Below, in pieces: positions 1 through 6,366 of a stretch of 14,737 nt of DNA (the first letter of the stretch is position 1; every line of letters starts with the position of its first letter). Position numbers and translations under genes: made by a program. The notes beneath the pieces are model-generated. The model did no database searches, had not been told where the DNA came from, and was given only the letters and a program-made list of their open reading frames with translations. The DNA lies in contig CAMDKB010000050.1 of NCBI GenBank assembly GCA_945901195.1, positions 1 through 14,737 of the forward strand. Reading direction: 5' to 3'. The DNA comes from Rhizobium sp. Q54. Lineage in GTDB: Bacteria > Pseudomonadota > Alphaproteobacteria > Rhizobiales > Beijerinckiaceae.

Positions 1-161
1 AGACGGTCTTTGCGTCCCTTGGCTCCTGAGATTGCTTCATCCGAGAGTTCTGCGACGACATTCCAGCCTTGCCTTGTAGCCGCGTCCCTGAGAGCTTGGA
101 TCTGGTTCTGGACCGTCTGATTCTTTGTTGAGACGCGGGCGTAGATGACTGCTTTTTTCAT
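1..161 (-). CDS. Serine recombinase (resolvase/invertase family), N-terminal fragment cut by window edge
   Basis: Only the first 53 residues are in the window; the frame runs open off the left edge. The protein begins MKKAVIYARVST, the signature of the serine recombinase catalytic domain, with the nucleophilic serine at residue 11 (YARVS). A Q-rich helix follows (TVQNQIQAL), then the EAISGAKG segment typical of the fold near residues 42-49. Enzymes of this family cut and rejoin DNA through a phosphoserine link and act as resolvases, invertases or integrases; the missing C-terminal part would decide which. The ATG at 161 has AGGAA about nine bases upstream and a near-consensus promoter behind it. 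It lies just inside a tRNA-derived junction, which fits a mobile-element gene. I am sure of the family, not of the subtype or full length. Confidence 0.87.
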   Translation of the reverse strand, partial: MKKAVIYARVSTKNQTVQNQIQALRDAATRQGWNVVAELSDEAISGAKGRKDR

Positions 162-200
162 GGATTTCGTTTCCTGCGAGAAATGACTTTCGGTACAAAA

Positions 201-228
201 AGTATAGACAGAAGGTATAGACTGTCAA
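201..228 (-). promoter_or_regulatory. Sigma-70-type promoter for the serine recombinase
   Basis: On the minus strand a perfect -35 TTGACA (228-223) is followed, after 16 bases, by a -10 TATACT (206-201). The -10 lies about 40 bases before the recombinase ATG. Both hexamers are near consensus, so this is the best promoter in the window. Confidence 0.7.
202..222. repeat. Direct repeat GTATAGAC x2 inside the recombinase promoter
   Basis: GTATAGAC occurs at 202-209 and again at 215-222, 13 bases apart. One copy overlaps the -10 and the other fills the spacer next to the -35. A repeat in this place could be a repressor or self-regulation site; that role is inference. A looser inverted pair, AGACA (232-236) and TGTCT (251-255), lies just upstream. 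Confidence 0.45.
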
Positions 229-260
229 GCAAGACATTGAAATATATAAGTGTCTATTGA

Positions 261-306
261 TTTCCTAAACCGTAGGTCAGGGGTTCGAATCCCTTCCGGG
301 ACGCCA
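261..306 (+). other. 3' part of tRNA-Arg(CCU): attachment-site junction
   Basis: The sequence reads as the second half of a tRNA: anticodon loop TTCCTAA (262-268, anticodon CCU), anticodon-stem 3' strand ACCGT (269-273), variable loop AGGTC, T arm AGGGG-TTCGAAT-CCCTT (279-295), acceptor strand CCGGGAC (296-302), discriminator G and encoded CCA (304-306). The 5' half is absent: the AT-rich bases before 261 cannot pair with the anticodon or acceptor strands. Integrating elements that use the 3' end of a tRNA gene leave exactly such a fragment at their far end. In this orientation the element lies to the left, with the recombinase, and the old chromosomal flank to the right. The intact tRNA would be outside the window. 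Confidence 0.82.
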
Positions 307-333
307 TTCTTTATAAAATCTGTTATTGCCCGC

Positions 334-364
334 CGGGGCAACATGTCGAAGAATGCCCCGTTTT
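334..364 (+). terminator. Rho-independent terminator, probably of the original tRNA-Arg gene
   Basis: Arms CGGGGCA (334-340) and TGCCCCG (354-360) pair perfectly over 7 bp around a 13-base loop and are followed at once by TTTT. It starts 28 bases after the tRNA CCA end, a usual place for a tRNA terminator. Part of the right arm (CCCG, 357-360) can pair instead with CGGG (365-368), which overlaps the ribosome site of the next gene. Confidence 0.6.
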
Positions 365-380
365 CGGGAGCTAAACAAGA

Positions 381-1361
381 ATGCGGATTTGTGTGATCGG
401 GGCGGGCTCCATTGGCGGGCTCTTGGCTGCACGACTGGCGGCCAGTGACGAAGATGTCAGCGTGATCGCGCGCGGCGCGCACCTTGAAGCCATCCGCGCG
501 AACGGGCTGACCCTTTTGGAAGAAGGCTGTGAGCCCCTTATCGCAAAGGTGCGTGCCACAAATGTGATTGTGGAGGCCGGTCCGCAGGATCTGGTCATCC
601 TGGGCATGAAGGCGCATCAGGTGGCTGATGTGGTGCGCGATCTGCCCTCTTTGTTTCACGACAGCACCCTGGTGCTGACGGCGCAGAACGGCATTCCCTG
701 GTGGTATTTTTCGGGTCACGGCGGGGCCCATGAAGGGCGCAAGCTCGCCAGTGCCGATCCCGGCAATGTCATTTCGGATCATTTGCCTGTCACCCGGGTC
801 ATCGGCAGCGTTGTTTATCCGGCGGCGGAAATTTCTGCGCCTGGGGTCATCAAGCTGATGGAGGGCAATCGCTTTTCATTGTCGGAAATCGACAATCAGA
901 AAACACCACGCATAGAGGCTGTATCGGCGGCGTTCACGAAAGCTGGTTTTCGTGCGCCTGTCGTGGGTGATATCCGTGCGGAAATCTGGACCAAGCTCTG
1001 GGGCAATCTCAGCTTCAATCCGATAAGTGCGCTGACCCATGCGACGCTTGCGGGCATCTGCCAGTGTCCGCTAACACGCGCACTCGCCGCAGACATGATG
1101 CGTGAGGCGCAGACGATCGGCGAGGCGCTTGGCATCCGCTTTCGCATAGCGCTCGAAAAGCGGATCGCAGGTGCGGAGGCGGTAGGCGAACACAAGACAA
1201 GCATGCTGCAGGATGTGGAAGCGGGACGCGTGACCGAGATCGACGCGCTGGTGGGCTCGGTAATCGAGCTTGGCGAGATTGCCGGGGTGAAGACGCCGGC
1301 GATCTCGGCGGTTTATGCTTGTGTGAAATTACTTGAGCAGACGCGGCAAAAGACGAATTGA
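381..1361 (+). CDS. Ketopantoate reductase-family (PanE/ApbA) 2-oxoacid reductase
   Basis: This 326-residue protein has the full PanE layout. An N-terminal Rossmann domain carries GAGSIGG (residues 7-13) for NADP(H). The conserved GMK lysine is K77 and QNG contains N103. In the helical C-terminal domain, WTKLWGN gives the catalytic K205 and N209, and HKTSMLQDV...TEID gives the acidic residue E286. The family reduces 2-dehydropantoate to pantoate with NADPH. The longer middle segment with WWYFSGHGG near 107-115 points to a paralogous subgroup rather than the housekeeping enzyme, so a role in reducing a 2-oxoacid of the neighbouring pathway is possible but unproven. Start: ATG with GGGAG 10 bases upstream. 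It is the first gene after the tRNA junction and converges on the hydrolase at 1431-2297. The symbol panE is withheld because the substrate is uncertain. Confidence 0.85.
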   Translation: MRICVIGAGSIGGLLAARLAASDEDVSVIARGAHLEAIRANGLTLLEEGCEPLIAKVRATNVIVEAGPQDLVILGMKAHQVADVVRDLPSLFHDSTLVLTAQNGIPWWYFSGHGGAHEGRKLASADPGNVISDHLPVTRVIGSVVYPAAEISAPGVIKLMEGNRFSLSEIDNQKTPRIEAVSAAFTKAGFRAPVVGDIRAEIWTKLWGNLSFNPISALTHATLAGICQCPLTRALAADMMREAQTIGEALGIRFRIALEKRIAGAEAVGEHKTSMLQDVEAGRVTEIDALVGSVIELGEIAGVKTPAISAVYACVKLLEQTRQKTN

Positions 1362-1430
1362 TCCGGCCAGCCAGTCTCAACTGCATTCGCCGGACACAGC
1401 ATCTTCGCGCCTGGAATCCGCCGCAAATTT

Positions 1431-2297
1431 TTACCCCTTCAAGAAGGGAATGCACAGTCTGGCCACATCGTCCGCCGCGTCCCAGGGCACGAGATGCTTG
1501 CAGCCGTTGATGATGTACAGGTTAATCGAGGGATATTTTTCTTTCCAGAGGGTCACGCGCTCAAAAGCATTGGCGCGGTCTTCCTTGCCGTATATAAGGA
1601 TGGAAGGCACCTTGAGTTCATCAACGCGCTGCCAGGCTTCCGGGCCTTTTTGCACTTTTGCCGGCGCATCCGCCTCCATGTCGCTGCGGATGACAAAGGC
1701 TTCAAAATTCTTGCCGATGCTGCGTGAATGGCGCAGGTCGAGTTCGTGGTCCGTGATCAATTCGTGGTGGAAGAGCGTGGCTTCAAGCAGCTTGCGCGTG
1801 TCGTCGATCGTGGGCTCTTTATGCGCCATTCGGCGCTCGAGCCGTTGCTGCGCGGCCATGTCGAGGCCCTGTTTCTTTTCATCGAGCGGCGGTAGAAGGC
1901 TGCCGGTGCCCAAAACGATGAGATGGCTGTAGCGCTGCGGATTTTCGAGGCATAGCTGCCAGGCCATGGAGCCTGATTGTGAATGGGCGAACAGTGCAAT
2001 CTTGCCGAGGCCGAGCGCATCGGCAACTTTTGGAATCAACTGCACACGTACTTTGCCGGAATGATCCTGCGGCACATCGGAAAGTCCGAAGCCGGGCTGA
2101 TCGAATGCGATGCAGCGAAAGCCAGCCGCCACCAGCGGGGGGATGTTGCGCAGAAACACATCAGCTGACGAACCCAGCGATGCGCCGTGCAGCAGCATCA
2201 CGGGGTGGCCGCTGCCCGCTTCCAGATAACGGATCTTCATTCCATCAATGACGACAGATTTCTCCTGGATCGTGACATTGGGGGATGCGTCATCCAT
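1431..2297 (-). CDS. Alpha/beta hydrolase, meta-cleavage-product hydrolase-like
   Basis: A 288-residue alpha/beta-hydrolase of the usual length. The oxyanion-hole motif LLHGAS is at 35-40 and the FDQPGFGLSD strand-turn at 65-74. The nucleophile elbow AHSQSG gives S106, the acid is D240 in YGKED, and the histidine is H268 in CKHLVPWD. The DQPGFG.SD motif and overall plan resemble hydrolases of ring-cleavage products (BphD/MhpC type), though haloalkane or ester substrates cannot be excluded. The start at 2297 is chosen over an upstream in-frame start at 2339 because AGGAG lies seven bases before it and it avoids overlap with the gene ahead. It follows the VOC gene by 17 bp on the same strand, so the two are almost surely co-transcribed, as expected if the hydrolase acts on the dioxygenase product. 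Confidence 0.83.
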   Translation of the reverse strand: MDDASPNVTIQEKSVVIDGMKIRYLEAGSGHPVMLLHGASLGSSADVFLRNIPPLVAAGFRCIAFDQPGFGLSDVPQDHSGKVRVQLIPKVADALGLGKIALFAHSQSGSMAWQLCLENPQRYSHLIVLGTGSLLPPLDEKKQGLDMAAQQRLERRMAHKEPTIDDTRKLLEATLFHHELITDHELDLRHSRSIGKNFEAFVIRSDMEADAPAKVQKGPEAWQRVDELKVPSILIYGKEDRANAFERVTLWKEKYPSINLYIINGCKHLVPWDAADDVARLCIPFLKG

Positions 2298-2314
2298 GTG
2301 TGAACTCCTGTGAT

Positions 2315-3127
2315 TTATTCGTCGGTGATATCGATCCACACGGCGGCGGGATCGGCGATCTGCATTTTGCCGGTGGCGCTGCGGCCGAGAAAGTCGCGGC
2401 GCGCGGTAGATTCAGGGCTGCCACCCAGAGGTATTGGCGCTAGGTAAGGGTTTGCGCCAGCGCATTCGGCCAGATGCGCCTTGAACGCATCGAGATTTTC
2501 CACCTTGAAGCCGATGTGGTCGGGCCCTGGCCGCTTGATCGAAATGTTCTCGAAAATGGGAAGCGTCCAGGGAAGAATGGACAATTTCACGCGGCCATCG
2601 GTGAGATGCCAGCCGGGTGTATCGGCCTTTGAATTGATGGGCTGCAGACCGAAGCATTCGTGATAGAATTCGGCGCAGGCCTCGGCATTCAATGTACGAA
2701 TAGCGAACTTGTTGAGATAACGATCCTGAGACCAGCCTTTTTCCTTCTGGTCTGCATAGACAGCGTCGAGCTTGCTTGTGGGTTCGGCGAGATCGAAGAC
2801 ATTGCCATCAGGATCGTGCGCGGAATATTGCGCGAAGGGTCTGGTTGCGGGGCGCTTGACGATACTCGCCTTGGGAAACTTTCTCAGCATGATCTGGCGC
2901 GACTCTTCAATGCTGTCGACCATCATGCCAAAGTGATCGAGCCCGCCGACATAGCCGTCTCGCAATGGATTGATATTGAGACCCACGCAGCCATCGCCAA
3001 CAGATATGCCGTTGAGCGGGCGGCTCGTTCTGGTTGACGGCTTGAGACCAAAAACGGCTTCGTAAAAGCGGCCAATCTGATGCCAGACCGGGCTGTTCAT
3101 TGCCATGTGATTGATATGCGCAGCCAT
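2315..3127 (-). CDS. Two-domain VOC-fold protein, extradiol dioxygenase-like
   Basis: The 270-residue protein holds two vicinal-oxygen-chelate modules. Module 1 (about 3-117) has H7 (INHMAM), H65 (LDHFG) and E115 (FDLAE) in the right places for a 2-His-1-carboxylate metal site, and the HDPDGNVFDL strand is characteristic. Module 2 (about 138-269) has H204 (GPDHIGF) but no histidine in its first strand (NKFAIRT), so it probably binds no metal. In classic two-module extradiol dioxygenases the C-terminal module is the catalytic one, so an active site in module 1 would be a different arrangement. It could be a ring-cleavage dioxygenase, an isomerase or another VOC enzyme. It heads the two-gene minus-strand operon with the hydrolase and diverges from the decarboxylase-like gene. 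The ribosome site (GGGA) is weak. Confidence 0.78.
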   Translation of the reverse strand: MAAHINHMAMNSPVWHQIGRFYEAVFGLKPSTRTSRPLNGISVGDGCVGLNINPLRDGYVGGLDHFGMMVDSIEESRQIMLRKFPKASIVKRPATRPFAQYSAHDPDGNVFDLAEPTSKLDAVYADQKEKGWSQDRYLNKFAIRTLNAEACAEFYHECFGLQPINSKADTPGWHLTDGRVKLSILPWTLPIFENISIKRPGPDHIGFKVENLDAFKAHLAECAGANPYLAPIPLGGSPESTARRDFLGRSATGKMQIADPAAVWIDITDE

Positions 3128-3249
3128 TCGTTTCGTCCCGTAATTTTCGCTGTGTTTTTCTAGTCTGCAAACCTAGCATCTGGCGTGGTGACTTGCCAGC
3201 GGGGCGGGGCGGGTTTATCGGCTTTGCGATAATCAAACGGGAGGAACCT
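3128..3249. promoter_or_regulatory. Divergent intergenic region with candidate operator
   Basis: These 122 bases separate two divergent genes and must carry both promoters. I see no near-consensus promoter. The imperfect inverted repeat CTAGTCTGCAAACCTAG (3160-3176), with matching CTAG ends, could bind a shared regulator. The downstream plus-strand gene has a strong GGGAGGA ribosome site ending about five bases before its ATG. Confidence 0.35.
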
Positions 3250-4245
3250 ATGGCTGGCCGCAAAGTCCACCTTACGATCGCGACAAGCGATTACGACCAT
3301 TTCCGCGATTTCAAATCTGGAAAGATCGAGGCCGAGGGGATCGATCCTACCTGGATGGAGCTTGAAATCCACGAGATTTTCACACGCTTTGCCGCGTGGC
3401 GGGAATGGCACGTGAGCGAAATGTCGTTCGCCAAGTTTTCGGCACAGGTGACCGAAGACAAGCCTGATATCATTGGCTTGCCGGTGTTTGCTTCACGTGT
3501 GTTCCGGCTATCATCAATTTACGTAAATCCGGCAAAGGGCATCAAGACCCCAGCGGATTTGAAGGGCAAACGCATCGGCGTTCCGGAATGGGCGCAGACG
3601 GCGGCTGTTTATACGCGCGGCTGGTTGCAACATGATGCTGGTGTGCCGCTGACAAGCATCGACTGGGTGCAGGCGGGCACGGAAGATCTGGGACGTACGG
3701 AGAAGGTTTCGCTCAATTTGCCGAAGGGGCTCAATCTTACGCAAGTGCACGACAAGACTCTCAGCGGCATGCTTGTTTCGGGCGAACTCGACGCCATCTT
3801 CACCGCTTCAATCCCAAAGCCGTTTGAAGCCGGTAATCCGAATATGGTCAGGCTGTTCAAGAATTATCGCGAAGAGGAAGAAAACTATTTCAAGCGCACC
3901 GGTGTTTTCCCGATCATGCATGTCATCGCCATGCGACGAGATATTCTGGATGAATATCCCTGGCTCGCGCGCAATCTCTATCTCGCTTTTGATGAGTCGA
4001 AAAAACGTGCGGTCAAACGGATGATGGATGGCGGGGCGTCGCGCTATCCCATCCCCTGGCTGTTCGATCAGGCCGAGAAGATGCGAGCTTTGTTCAAGGG
4101 TGATTTTTATCCTTATGGGATTGACGAAAACCGCACCACGCTTGAGGCTTTTCTCACCTGGTCATTTGAGCAGGGCATCGCCAAAAAACTTTTGAAGCCG
4201 GAAGATATTTTTCCGGCGGGGATCAATCCGTCCGTGAAGACCTGA
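3250..4245 (+). CDS. 4,5-dihydroxyphthalate decarboxylase-like protein (Pht5 family, periplasmic-binding-protein fold)
   Basis: The 331-residue protein resembles the family annotated as 4,5-dihydroxyphthalate decarboxylase. It opens with LTIATSDYDHFRDFKSGKI, then GIDPTWMELEIHEIFTRFA, VSEMSFAKF, LPVFASRVFRLSSIYVN, TPADLKGKRIGVPEW, GRTEKVSLNLP and YFKRTGVFPIMHV, all typical blocks of that family. The fold is shared with ABC solute-binding proteins, but there is no signal peptide: the start is at once hydrophilic. It is therefore more likely a cytoplasmic enzyme than a transporter part. The known member converts 4,5-dihydroxyphthalate to protocatechuate; the substrate here is not established. 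The start at 3250 is preferred over an in-frame ATG at 3193 because of the strong GGGAGGA site. It diverges from the VOC-hydrolase operon and ends against the convergent Bug gene, with a hairpin between them. Confidence 0.8.
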   Translation: MAGRKVHLTIATSDYDHFRDFKSGKIEAEGIDPTWMELEIHEIFTRFAAWREWHVSEMSFAKFSAQVTEDKPDIIGLPVFASRVFRLSSIYVNPAKGIKTPADLKGKRIGVPEWAQTAAVYTRGWLQHDAGVPLTSIDWVQAGTEDLGRTEKVSLNLPKGLNLTQVHDKTLSGMLVSGELDAIFTASIPKPFEAGNPNMVRLFKNYREEEENYFKRTGVFPIMHVIAMRRDILDEYPWLARNLYLAFDESKKRAVKRMMDGGASRYPIPWLFDQAEKMRALFKGDFYPYGIDENRTTLEAFLTWSFEQGIAKKLLKPEDIFPAGINPSVKT

Positions 4246-4253
4246 TGCACGGG

Positions 4254-4289
4254 TCATCCCGGCGCGCAGTTTCGATGCTGCCGGGATGA
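4254..4289. terminator. Hairpin between convergent genes; also a CATCCCGG-type extragenic palindrome
   Basis: TCATCCCGGC (4254-4263) pairs perfectly with GCCGGGATGA (4280-4289), and an inner GCA/TGC pair (4266-4268, 4276-4278) extends the stem. It is the only sequence of note between two convergent stop codons (4245 and 4308), so it probably ends transcription both ways, although no T-tract follows. The outer arm matches the repeats at 6244 and 6300. Confidence 0.55.
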
Positions 4290-4307
4290 GACAAGACGCT
4301 GTTGCGA

Positions 4308-5324
4308 TCAATACCCAAAAATCTTGCGCACCCTTTCCACAACAGGCTTGGGCGTATCGAAAAGTTTGGCCACGTAGGTCTGCACCTGTTCGCCGTCGAG
4401 AGGCCGCATATCGAGACCGCGTTTCTTGGCTGTGGCGAGAAACTCAGGATCTTTCATGGTATTTGAAAAGCCACGGCGCAGCAGTGCGACACGATCTTCC
4501 GGTACGCCTGGCGGCGCGATGAACGGGCGGGCGATATCGAGCTGGCCAAATATAAGCGCCAGCGCCGCGCGGTCATCAGCATTGGTGACCGTGTTGATGG
4601 GATTCTCGATGCCCTTGAAGTCAGGGTGGTCTTCCATTGCGAGCTGAACAACGACCTTGAGATCGCCGCTTCCGATCTGTCCGCCGTAGGCTGATGATGC
4701 GCTGGAAGTCCAGATTCCGCAGGTTCCATCGACTTCGCCGCGCTCTGCCGCCATGATGGTATCATGGGTTCCCTTGTAGCCGTGGATGACGGTGAGCTTT
4801 GTGCCCAGCAAGGCATTGAGAGCCAGTGCGTCCTGAGTCTGCGCTGTTGTTGGGCCATAGGAACCGACCCGTACTTCCTTGTTCTTCATGTCGGCAAACG
4901 AGTTGACGCCGCGGCCTTTCCAGAACACGCAACTTGAAGCCTCACGATTGGCGCTGATGAGCCAATTAAATTTGGGCGCATCGAATTGCACGCCGGGCGT
5001 ATCCCACAAGGGTTCGAACGCGACCCAGGAGCCGATCATGCCGATGTTCAGGCCATCTTTCGGAGCCACGCCATAAAGCCAGTTGGCGAGCACGCGTCCA
5101 CCCGCGCCAACACGGTTATCGACGACGATTTGAGGGTTTCCAGGAATATGTTTGCCCAGATAATCTGCAATCGTGCGGGCGATTGTATCGAACCCACCGC
5201 CGGATCCGGCCCCTACGCTGAGGCGTATAGTCTTGCCGTTATAAAAATCCGCCTGCGCCAAAGCGCCGTCAGTATTGATTGCGAACACGGCAAGCGCTGC
5301 CGCGAGTGCTGCTCTCTTACGCAT
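4308..5324 (-). CDS. Bug/TctC-family periplasmic solute-binding protein 1
   Basis: A 338-residue protein with a signal peptide (positive MRKR, hydrophobic core, cleavage likely after ALA near residue 23) and the Bug fold. The family hallmarks are FYNGKTIRLSVGAGSGGGFDTIARTIADYL, the PGNPQIVVDNRVGAGGRVLANWLY block, and GYKGTHDTIMAAERGEVDGT in the hinge region. Such proteins capture carboxylates or other small organic molecules in the periplasm, usually for tripartite tricarboxylate transporters (TctABC), but many are orphans without membrane partners, as here. A very strong GGGAGGGAG ribosome site precedes the ATG. It is the last gene of the long minus-strand run and follows the TauD-type gene by 19 bp. 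The ligand is unknown. Confidence 0.9.
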   Translation of the reverse strand: MRKRAALAAALAVFAINTDGALAQADFYNGKTIRLSVGAGSGGGFDTIARTIADYLGKHIPGNPQIVVDNRVGAGGRVLANWLYGVAPKDGLNIGMIGSWVAFEPLWDTPGVQFDAPKFNWLISANREASSCVFWKGRGVNSFADMKNKEVRVGSYGPTTAQTQDALALNALLGTKLTVIHGYKGTHDTIMAAERGEVDGTCGIWTSSASSAYGGQIGSGDLKVVVQLAMEDHPDFKGIENPINTVTNADDRAALALIFGQLDIARPFIAPPGVPEDRVALLRRGFSNTMKDPEFLATAKKRGLDMRPLDGEQVQTYVAKLFDTPKPVVERVRKIFGY

Positions 5325-5343
5325 GGCTCCCTCCCTGTATTTC

Positions 5344-6204
5344 TTATGGTTCCGACACGGTCACACGGCGCAAATGCCTTTGCTCTTCAGCTGGAAAGTC
5401 GCTACGGGCATGATTGACCGAGCGATTGTCCCAGATCACCAAATCGTCAAGCGCCCATTTGTGCCCGTAAACAAATTGGGGCTGTTCAATATGCTGGAAC
5501 AATTCCTCCAGCAGGGCTTCGCTCTCTGCCTTGTCCATGCCGATGATTGTGTGAGACATGAGACGGCTGAGGTAGAGCGATTTGCGCCCGGTATCGGGAT
5601 GGATGCGAACGATTGGGTGTATCGCCTTGGAAACCTTTTCGTCATTCACGTCAGTTTCTGTGCGAACCAGAAGACGCGTGTCATAGACGTTGTGAACCTG
5701 CAAAGATTCCACCCGTGCCTTCAGTGCTGCTGGCAGCGCATCGTAGGCGTCAGCGAGATTGGCAAAAAGCGTATCCCCCCCGCGTGAGGGAATCTTGATT
5801 GAGTAAAGCGTCGTTGCGCGATAGGGCGATTTGCGATGGGCGCCATCTGAGTGAAAATGCATCTCGCCGTCGGGCAAGGCGCCTATGAATTTCCCATCTT
5901 CCTTGAGATTGGAAATGAAGAGAATGCCGCGCTTGGCGGGCCCGTCCGGCACCGGGTCTGCATTGAAGGAAGGCTTGCCGACAAAATCGGCATCAGCCTT
6001 GCCGAATATGCGGGCGAAGCGGATTTGATCATCATCGGAAATCTTTTGGCCGGGGAAACAAAGCACCATGTGTTTCGCCAATGCCGCGCGCAGAACTTCT
6101 GCACGGCCTTCATCATCTGGCCGTGAGAAATCTACGCCAGTGATACGCGCGCCGCAGGCTTTTCCTGTTGGTTCAATCTTGATGGCTTCAGTTGCTATCG
6201 CCAT
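5344..6204 (-). CDS. TauD/TfdA-family Fe(II)/2-oxoglutarate-dependent dioxygenase
   Basis: A 286-residue enzyme of normal family length. The iron ligands are visible as the HxD motif in MHFHSDGAH (H118, D120) and the distal histidine in NRSVNHAR (H265). GGDTLFAN (about 142-149) supplies the conserved threonine for 2-oxoglutarate, and an arginine in HLRRV (R279 or R280) would bind its carboxylate. Family members hydroxylate a carbon next to a heteroatom, releasing sulfite from taurine or cleaving the ether of aryloxyalkanoates; others oxidise unrelated small molecules. Nothing in the sequence tells me the substrate. Start: ATG with GGGAGG seven bases upstream. It lies 162 bp downstream of the SDR gene, across a region of CATCCCGG palindromes, and 19 bp before Bug protein 1, with which it is surely co-transcribed. 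Confidence 0.9.
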   Translation of the reverse strand: MAIATEAIKIEPTGKACGARITGVDFSRPDDEGRAEVLRAALAKHMVLCFPGQKISDDDQIRFARIFGKADADFVGKPSFNADPVPDGPAKRGILFISNLKEDGKFIGALPDGEMHFHSDGAHRKSPYRATTLYSIKIPSRGGDTLFANLADAYDALPAALKARVESLQVHNVYDTRLLVRTETDVNDEKVSKAIHPIVRIHPDTGRKSLYLSRLMSHTIIGMDKAESEALLEELFQHIEQPQFVYGHKWALDDLVIWDNRSVNHARSDFPAEEQRHLRRVTVSEP

Positions 6205-6243
6205 TTTAGCCTCCCTGATGCATGCTCCGCAGGTGTTGTTGTC

Positions 6244-6275
6244 ATCCCGGTTGAAGTGGAGCGGAGAGCCGGGAT
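6244..6275. repeat. CATCCCGG-type extragenic palindrome, copy 1 of the intergenic pair
   Basis: ATCCCGG (6244-6250) pairs with CCGGGAT (6269-6275) around an 18-base loop; the preceding GTC makes GTCATCCCGG, as at 4252. It lies in the gap between the SDR and TauD-type genes and may act as a REP-like element or an mRNA-stabilising or attenuating hairpin. Confidence 0.5.
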
Positions 6276-6299
6276 TGAAACGCGGTATTTATTACGAGC

Positions 6300-6334
6300 G
6301 ATCCCGGATAAAATGTTGCACATCTTCCGGGATC
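6300..6334. repeat. CATCCCGG-type extragenic palindrome, copy 2 of the intergenic pair
   Basis: GATCCCGGA (6300-6308) pairs perfectly over 9 bp with TCCGGGATC (6326-6334), loop 17. It lies 32 bases beyond the SDR stop codon (minus strand), so it may also weaken read-through from SDR into the TauD-type gene. A short T-rich run follows on the plus strand (about 6340-6347). Confidence 0.55.
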
Positions 6335-6366
6335 ACAGTCTTCTTTTAAAACAGCAGTATTGGCCG

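Noticed and set aside
185..306. Complete tRNA gene
   Set aside because: Bases upstream of 261 contain no acceptor 5' strand GTCCCGG, no D arm and no partner for the anticodon stem, so only the 3' part is present.
225..782. Minus-strand ORF of 185 codons ending with GVPEGIRTPDLRF
   Set aside because: The GVPEGIRTPDLRF part is the antisense translation of the tRNA 3' end, a well-known false protein, and the rest lies antisense to the PanE-like gene.
1362..1394. Terminator between the PanE-like gene and hydrolase 1
   Set aside because: TCCGGC and GCCGGA pair over only 6 bp with a 21-base loop and no T-tract; too weak to call.
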